Shown: one piece after another, positions 8,540 through 13,667 of the stretch | Numbering within the stretch: the first letter of the stretch is position 1 | How the letters are laid out: every line of letters starts with the position of its first letter | DNA from: Saccoglossus kowalevskii | Taxonomy: Eukaryota > Hemichordata > Enteropneusta > Harrimaniidae | Assembly (NCBI RefSeq): GCF_000003605.2 | Contig: NW_003129860.1 | Location: 170,753-184,419, forward strand | Direction of reading: 5' to 3' | Length of the DNA stretch: 13,667 bases | Translations under genes and position numbers: made by a program | Notes under the pieces: model-generated | Told to the model about the DNA's origin: nothing | The model's database searches: none | Seen by the model: the letters and a program-made list of their open reading frames with translations, nothing else

Positions 8540-9989
8540 ATTCATGATGAGAGTCAAAAAATAGATATATAACAACCATGCTTAGCTGGTGAGCATACCA
8601 TGAATATACATGATTTGAAGACCTGATCTGTCACTTTGAAGGTCTTCCACCGTGAGCAGAATTATGGATTCATGCAAATTTTGAGTGCTACATATGTAAC
8701 ACTAAACGTAACCATACGATTAAATAGATGGGTTGCTTTTTTGATCTTGTAAAATATGCACGTTTACTGGATCTCTCGTCAGTAGTGTTGTCAGTACACT
8801 GATTTGAGAAATTATGATCACCTTTGTTTAGAGGCCCATTAAACATCATACATGTATTAAATCAGAATTGGGGTTTAATAGTGTATCTGCATTTTTAGCA
8901 TCAGGAAGATTGTGACTTCAGCTCCTGCGGTTGTCTGCACTCCAGCAGAGGGGAAAAACTCAAACATTCTGCTCAGTTTATCTGGCTTATGATATTCCTA
9001 GTTGAGTGATTGAATGACATTAATTCTCTGTAAAGTTGTCAGTCCTGTGTATTGTTATTGTCCTCAGTGGACATAATAACAGCATATCCTTATCACAATG
9101 AGTAGTGATTTATCACAGGGTATTGGCAGATTTCTCCTTTATAGAAACATATATATATGTCTGTATGTCGCAGTGCACCAGCATTACTGAAGCTAAAATA
9201 AATAAGTGTGTTTGTGAATTCATAAAAAATTAAAATGAAAATTTAAGACCTCGTGAATATCAATACAATATTAAATCTGCTATTAAGATGATAATAAGTA
9301 AATATATATTAAATTGTTGTGCTCCATACATTATACCGATATATATAGGCCACTGTACACCTACCTCTAGTCGTTTGCATTACACTAACCCATGACTAGC
9401 TTTGCACAAGCATTCTGAACTGTGCCACTATTTTATTCGTTCAACACTTAAGGCAGTGTCAATACAGTACGTAATTATAATTTTTAATTTATTTTGTTAA
9501 TTGGGCTGTTATTAAATGCTGTACTGCACAAGCCAAGTACATCTATTTTTCAGGGATAATTACAAAAAATAAGCCTCAATAACTTTGGGGAAAAAAGCTC
9601 CCTCGGGTGCAGTTCAATACTATGCTGTGTCGTTCTGTTGTATGTTGACAAATTACATTGCATATTATTTAAATAATAGATTTATTATACAGTAAAACTA
9701 ATCACCATTAAACAGGCCCTGTGAATCTTTCATTCATAGCTGAATCAGCTATATTTACAGACATCATATAAACAAAACAGAATTATTCATGAAATATGAA
9801 ATTAAATTTAAGGTTGTCATCAAAGACCTGTACCTAAACATGTATGAGGAATCATTAATCATGTGCTCTATTCATAGCGGATCTCCAATAGCACATATAA
9901 ACCAAAAATTGCTTTAGCTTGATACAGAATCATTAATATATTACTTATTTTGACGAGAGAGAAATCTGCATATTTCATGTAAGTGTATC
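8540..9989. other. No gene recognised over about 1.4 kb
   Basis: The stretch is AT-rich with numerous stops in all frames. Short alternating AT runs (for example around 9147-9158) are present, but no array, long palindrome or exon-like block was seen. Confidence 0.5.
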
Positions 9990-10014
9990 TGCTTCTAATA
10001 GAGCAAATACGGTA
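9990..10014 (-). repeat. TACYGTATTTGCTC motif, copy 2 (inverted)
   Basis: Read on the minus strand, it begins TACCGTATTTGCTCTATTAG and continues AAGCA, identical to the copy at 2691-2715 in 24 of 25 bases. There is no second tandem unit behind it. The two copies face each other across about 7.3 kb. Confidence 0.55.
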
Positions 10015-10570
10015 TGATTCACATGGCTTTGTTACTCTGACTGTTCATGTAGTCCCTGAATAGTTAGCATTGTTTTATTTACATTTAATGAGGGTCTATG
10101 CTTTGTCTTCAATACTAGTATTTAGAAATTGCATCAACAGGCTTTAGCTGACGAAGATGCTATTTTGTCATTTTGCACCAACAATTTTAGCTGGAAATAT
10201 TATTATTTCATGCTTTGCCAGCTATATTATCTTATGTTTCTATTTTTAATTTCCTTGCTAAAAATATATGTATTAAAGGTGTGGTTCCTAAAGTACGAGA
10301 CTTTACTATAACGACGGTAGAGGCATATTCAATGCTGAAAACTGTGTTTATGTGAATTGTAATGTGTTTTTATTTATAGTGGAATAATCTGATTACGGTC
10401 AGAGATGCTGGTTTATATGACGTATGTAATGAATGACATCTGCTAGCAGGATTCTGTATGATTCTGGTGAACTTTTGTCTTTTTGATTGAACTCAAGTAA
10501 ATAACATAAATGTCTCTTGAAAGGACACATTCAACCATAAAGCACCATTTGTACCATCTACAAAAACATC
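10015..10570. other. No gene; contains dispersed repeat copy 2
   Basis: The 60-codon frame at 10129-10311 overlaps the repeat at 10141-10176 and then runs into Tyr/Leu-rich AT sequence. I see no domain and do not call it. The remainder is featureless. Confidence 0.45.
10141..10176 (+). repeat. 36-bp dispersed repeat, copy 2
   Basis: The copy starts GCTTTAGCTGACGAAGATGC and pairs in sequence, same orientation, with 8136-8172. Confidence 0.4.
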
Positions 10571-10596
10571 TACCATATTTGCTTTAGTTGGAAGCA
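10571..10596 (+). repeat. TACYGTATTTGCTC-like motif, copy 3 (diverged)
   Basis: TACCATATTTGCTTTAGTTG followed by GAAGCA aligns with copies 1 and 2 over its length, with about five differences and one extra base. Confidence 0.4.
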
Positions 10597-10649
10597 TATA
10601 TGTGCTTATCATCTGTTAAAAAGTTAGTACATGTACATATTTTGTGCTA

Positions 10650-10665
10650 TTTTTTTTTTTTTTTT
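10650..10665. repeat. Poly-T run of 16
   Basis: An uninterrupted T16 tract lies just upstream of a small CCAATA/TATTGG stem (from 10668). It could be the inverted A-tail of a retroposon on the minus strand, but no retroposon body is recognised to its right. Confidence 0.5.
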
Positions 10666-10897
10666 CACCAATACTTGATTTATTGGAGAAGCTCTGAGTA
10701 GTGCAAATATACATGCGCCTGTTTACAGATCAACGGTGTAATTTTTTTCCAAAACAATTTTGCAGATTTTGATGTATTTTTTTCAGTTTCTTTGTTAGTT
10801 TTGGTCTTGATCAAACTTTTGGAGGAAAAATAAATTATGTGGTGACACCAATATTTGTTTTCAGGCATTATTAAATCTCTAATTTTATCGCAACTCT

Positions 10898-11039
10898 AAG
10901 GGCTTGACATTAACTTTTAAACTCACTTGTCCAAAACATATGTTGTCTATATATATTAACTATAGTCAGTTAAGACTAGTGTCATTATTCAGTTGTCCAA
11001 ATAGCAATTTTACTTGACTACCCGCAGTGTCAAGCCCTG
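10898..11039. mobile_element. 142-bp hAT-like MITE
   Basis: The left end is AGGGCTTGACATTAACTTTT and the right end is TGTCAAGCCCTG, giving 11-12 bp inverted termini of the CAGGGCTTGACA type. CACTTGTCCAAA near the left and CAGTTGTCCAAA near the right are direct internal copies. TTAACT and AGTTAA form a small central stem. Ends of this type are known for short hAT-related elements in marine animals. No clear 8-bp target duplication is visible, so the superfamily is tentative. Confidence 0.55.
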
Positions 11040-11119
11040 ACATAAGTAATGTCAGAAGAAATTATTGACAAGTAGAATCACCATTTGTGTCTATTCAGGT
11101 ATAACCCAGCATTTTATTA

Positions 11120-11170
11120 ATCCTAATGCAAAATGTCAAAGGATGTAACCATGGTAACATTGATTAGGAT
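11120..11170. repeat. Interrupted foldback carrying an X-box-like palindrome
   Basis: ATCCTAAT (11120-11127) pairs with ATTAGGAT (11163-11170) and AATGT (11132-11136) with ACATT (11157-11161). In the loop, GTAACCATGGTAAC (11145-11158) fits the RFX consensus GTNRCC-N2-RGYAAC at every position. Regulatory meaning is inference. Confidence 0.4.
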
Positions 11171-11302
11171 GACTGATCCTGATGCTTGATTTGTACATGT
11201 ACTGGCATCTGATGTTTATTGTAACATTTTTGTATTCACTTCAATTCATGGGTTAATTCAATTTCCTCTATTGTCATGTCATAAATGATTCTGTATTAGG
11301 TA

Positions 11303-11529
11303 AGTGTTTATTATAATTTGATGATTAAAGATGTGATATAAAAACCATAGCAACAGTATGAAATACTAGATAAAGTTGAAGCAGAGAGGTTGTCACACAC
11401 CTGACACACGTCCTAAGTGACAATAATATGGCAGACTAAAAAACGCAAATGCTCATGGGTAGACGCTTGTTTGTAAACATTAGCATTTTGGTTTATTCGG
11501 GATTCTATTAGAGATGAGAAAATACGGTA
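11303..11529. repeat. Composite interspersed repeat, longest copy
   Basis: The left 66 bp (11303-11368) recur at 12909-12974 with two differences. The middle (about 11373-11480) is homologous to the left two thirds of the MITE at 7098, sharing AAGC.GAGAGG, then the block up to GCTTGTTTGTAAACA. The right end (11504-11529), read inverted, begins TACCGTATTTTCTC, like the dispersed TACYGTATTTGCTC motif. This is presumably one mobile element or a chimera of several. No coding frame is present, and clear terminal repeats or target duplications were not found. Confidence 0.6.
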
Positions 11530-12400
11530 ATAATCAACACATACTGGTTGATGTACTTGGATCAAAATTTTATTAATTTATTTATTAATTGCTTGTTTGT
11601 TTTGTTGTTGTTGTTTTCATTGTGGTAATGTTTTTGTTAGCTAATATGCTACATGTACCGTTCATTTTGTCTACTAGTATTTCTCTTTATGATTTTATCA
11701 AATTAAATGTGGCTCTAATTGATCAAATATGGAAGGCTTCAAATATTGTTTTCAAGGTTGGTGTAATTTAATATGACATTACACTTTATTTCTTTTGTTC
11801 AAAAAGGTCAGGTAAGCTAACATATAAATTAGATATTATTGTCATAGTGACATATAATAGTTTATTTTCTTTGCATAAATCAATAACACTGACAGGCATA
11901 AATAATAGTATTACATGTTATATGTCATCTTAGTAACGTTAATGTATTCTACATTGTTAGTCGTAGTAGGTTTAAAATATTATTAGTAATAAATATAAAT
12001 ACAGGTATTTTCTCATCGAATTTCAAGGTTGATAATTTCAGAGAAATTTGTTAAAACAGAATTTCAGGAAAGTCACTGTACCTCGCAGTCTTCTCGATCC
12101 CAAGTTTGTCTCTGTCTTGGCCAAATTTATGTCAATATGTCTTTTGTGAAATTAGAGTGGTTTACAAATAATGATACCAAAATAGCTGTGGAAATAAGTT
12201 ACATCTCACATCCTGTTTCCATGGTTATAAGTTTCTCATCGAAACAAAAACAGTTTGGAAAATGTTTCTGTTCTGATTATTTTGATTGTTTTAACATGTT
12301 TTCAATTATTTGTTCTCAAAATAGAACACTGTTTAATTATTCAGTGAAATGTTGACAAGCTAGTACAGTGTACATGTAGTAACAATTTACGCTTTAAAGC
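11530..12400. other. No recognised gene; unassigned 108-codon frame
   Basis: A TTG microsatellite-like patch lies near 11592-11614. The frame at 12029-12355 (108 codons, starting MIISEKFVKTEFQES) is the longest uninterrupted non-transposon frame after the edges. It has ordinary-looking mixed composition with eight Cys, but no domain, signal peptide or membrane segment that I recognise, and no homologue is apparent. It could be an exon fragment or chance. AGGTAAGC at 11812-11819 resembles a 5' splice site without an exon-like partner. Confidence 0.4.
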
Positions 12401-12456
12401 CTGCCCTCTATGATGTGTAATTATTTTTCATTTCTTTGACACCAGAGGGCAGCACA
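12401..12456. promoter_or_regulatory. Inverted pair of CTCF-core-like sites / short foldback
   Basis: CTGCCCTCT (12401-12409) and AGAGGGCAG (12444-12452) are perfect inverted copies around a 34-bp spacer. The right copy in context, ACACCAGAGGGCAGCA, closely fits the animal CTCF core CCASYAGRKGGCRS. The left copy, read inverted, gives ATCATAGAGGGCAGGC. The pair points outward from the spacer as motifs on opposite strands. The alternative is the terminal repeats of a very small MITE. Confidence 0.35.
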
Positions 12457-12908
12457 ACAATATGTTTTGCACTTTCACACAGGGTGGAGTAAATTTTCTG
12501 CATTAGATTGTGTTAACCTTTTGAATATTTTATAATAATATAAAAAACAATATGGAGATTTAATAGACAAGTTTTGAGTTTATTGGTCATGTTCCATGGC
12601 TGCTGTTAGTAGGTAGGGGTGGTGTTTATAATTAGTCATTCAAGTGGCTGTTTTCACAAATAACAGACTTACTTGTATTTTGTTCCCCAGAAACAAGTTT
12701 TACGAACATTTTGTAAACTTTTGAAAATAACGTGAGCACCAAAAATACTGAATCAACAGGTTTGGTACAAAACATAAACTGCTATAGTAAAACATCTGCC
12801 TAAAACAACATATATTGCTACTGATTAGAAGTAAATCATCTTTGACCCCTCCCCCCTTTCCCTTGTGCACAAGCTAAGCAACCAGGAAACCCGGATCTAT
12901 GCTATTTT
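12457..12908. other. No gene; one C-rich tract
   Basis: The stretch is AT-rich apart from CCCCTCCCCCCTTTCCC at 12846-12862, a homopyrimidine run whose complement has three G-runs. No coding signal was seen. Confidence 0.5.
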
Positions 12909-13040
12909 AGTGTTTATTATAATTTGATGATTAAAGATGTGATATAAAAACCATGGCAACAGTATGGAATACTAAATATACAATAATATGGCAGACTAAA
13001 AAACTCCAAGAGCAGATACTAGAAGCAATGTTTACACATT
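12909..13040. repeat. Composite interspersed repeat, internally deleted copy
   Basis: Positions 12909-12974 match 11303-11368 with two differences. Positions 12981-13004 match 11421-11444 exactly. About 46 bp present in the longer copy between these blocks are missing, which removes the GAGAGGTTGTCAC segment. Beyond 13005 similarity decays, with an AATGTTTACA remnant of the forkhead-like block. The right boundary is approximate. Confidence 0.65.
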
Positions 13041-13049
13041 GAGTAAACT

Positions 13050-13388
13050 GAGAGAGTAATGTCAATTTTAATTTAGAAGATTTCCCTTGTCTCTACCTTA
13101 AAACTACAATTTATGTTATCACTCCCCTGTGCACTATTATCAGTATCAGACTGACATCTCTACTGTACTAAACTACTATTGTGTGTACTTGTTGTTGTAT
13201 TATCTGTCACGACTTTACACAGCCTCGAGTTATCTGTCTCTATTATGTCCTCAGGTAGTGTCTTCTGAGAAACGCATTACTTACAAAGCACATGAACTTC
13301 TCTTGAACTTTTAGAAATAATTTCATCACTTGTTTTCAAACCTTAGCAATAACGTGCATAGAAGAGGGTATAAGAAGTTATGTTTTAT
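13050..13388. other. No gene recognised
   Basis: The 61-codon frame at 13129-13314 is Tyr/Leu/Ser-rich without a recognisable domain. No repeats were seen before the terminal repeat begins. Confidence 0.45.
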
Positions 13389-13667
13389 TTTATTAGCTCC
13401 GCTGTCGACTTTGTCGAGTGGGCTTATCATATGAGTGATTGTCCGTCTCCGTCGTCGTCGTCCGTGTCAATGTTTTACTTTTTCGACTTCTTCTTGAAAG
13501 CTACAAGCCTGAATGCTTTGATACTTCGTGTATATGTACCTTGGGTAGACCTCTCTCAGATTTGTTCATTTCATGATGATATCTTCAATTCTCTAATTTT
13601 TGTGAATATTTTTGTAATTTTTGGTAAAAAGTGATATTTTCGACTTCTTGTTAAAAACCGCAAGTCC
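13389..13667 (+). repeat. Hairpin-headed, (CGT)-rich dispersed repeat, runs off the window
   Basis: An imperfect hairpin opens the repeat (13395-13424: AGCTCCGCTGTCGAC, TTT, then GTCGAGTGGGCT). It is followed by a (CGT)-rich tract GTCCGTCTCCGTCGTCGTCG (13441-13460). An internal direct repeat follows: TTTCGACTTCTTCTTGAAAG at 13481 and TTTCGACTTCTTGTTAAAAA at 13638, a spacing of 157 bp. The order hairpin, GTCCGTC-rich tract, GACTTCTTCT-type units is one I know from abundant mollusc and brachiopod repeats; that link is from memory. The 84-codon frame across it (13380-13634) is a by-product. The right end is not in the window. Confidence 0.6.

Noticed and set aside
9688-9722. ACAGTAAAACTAATCACC resembling a Tc1/mariner-type transposon end
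   Set aside because: No inverted partner was found within a plausible distance.
12029-12355. 108-codon open frame as a possible host gene or exon
   Set aside because: No recognisable domain, no start context or flanking splice pair that fits, and in 13.7 kb read in six frames one frame of this length is not compelling. A protein search with a significant hit would overturn this.
13380-13634. 84-codon open frame with a Ser-rich stretch
   Set aside because: It is the translation of the (CGT)-rich dispersed repeat; the Ser run comes from the trinucleotide tract.
1-13667. tRNA genes, SINEs with tRNA-type promoters, CRISPR arrays or bacterial operon signals
   Set aside because: No B-box-like sequence with a matching A-box, no regularly spaced identical repeats, and no ribosome-binding-site/gene arrangement was seen.

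Overview
This window looks like gene-free, AT-rich, intron-poor-in-signal DNA from an invertebrate animal. I infer a lophotrochozoan (mollusc, brachiopod or similar). The inference rests on a eukaryotic transposon mix: a Tigger/pogo-type relic, a non-LTR retrotransposon tail and several miniature inverted-repeat elements (MITEs). It also rests on a hairpin-headed (CGT)-rich repeat at the right edge, of a kind I associate with mollusc and brachiopod genomes. No bacterial operon, ribosome binding site, tRNA, rRNA, CRISPR array or intact host exon is visible. All recognisable coding sequence is broken transposon sequence.

Layout. Positions 1-589 are the 3' part of a decayed Tigger-like DNA transposon: a frameshifted transposase piece ending just after the first catalytic Asp, an internal deletion, then a well-preserved 3' terminus at a TA. 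A possible retroposon tail lies at about 1021-1190. A 187-bp foldback element flanked by TTA lies at 1990-2176 (PIF/Harbinger-like). An 18-bp perfect palindrome centred on a CRE (TGACGTCA), directly followed by a TATA-like box, lies at 3267-3291. A 5'-truncated, three-times frameshifted LINE ORF2 C-terminus with its 3' UTR and ATT-rich tail occupies 3533-4091.

The middle holds a 427-bp TA-flanked MITE (5586-6012). It also holds a roughly 78-bp tandem repeat (about 7000-7345) interrupted by another MITE (about 7098-7267). Relatives of that MITE reappear at 11303-11529 and 12909-13040; the last two share a 66-bp block with only two differences. A 142-bp hAT-like element lies at 10898-11039. A short motif beginning TACYGTATTTGCTC occurs at least four times in both orientations. 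Two RFX X-box-like palindromes (7517, 11145) and an inverted pair of CTCF-core-like sites (12401-12456) are the main regulatory-looking sites.

No genes act together here. The window is best read as an intergenic region or large intron filled with transposon relics. I found no convincing undescribed functional system. The most interesting material is the family of related short repeats carrying a conserved forkhead-like palindrome, and the nested insertion that lets part of the history be ordered.
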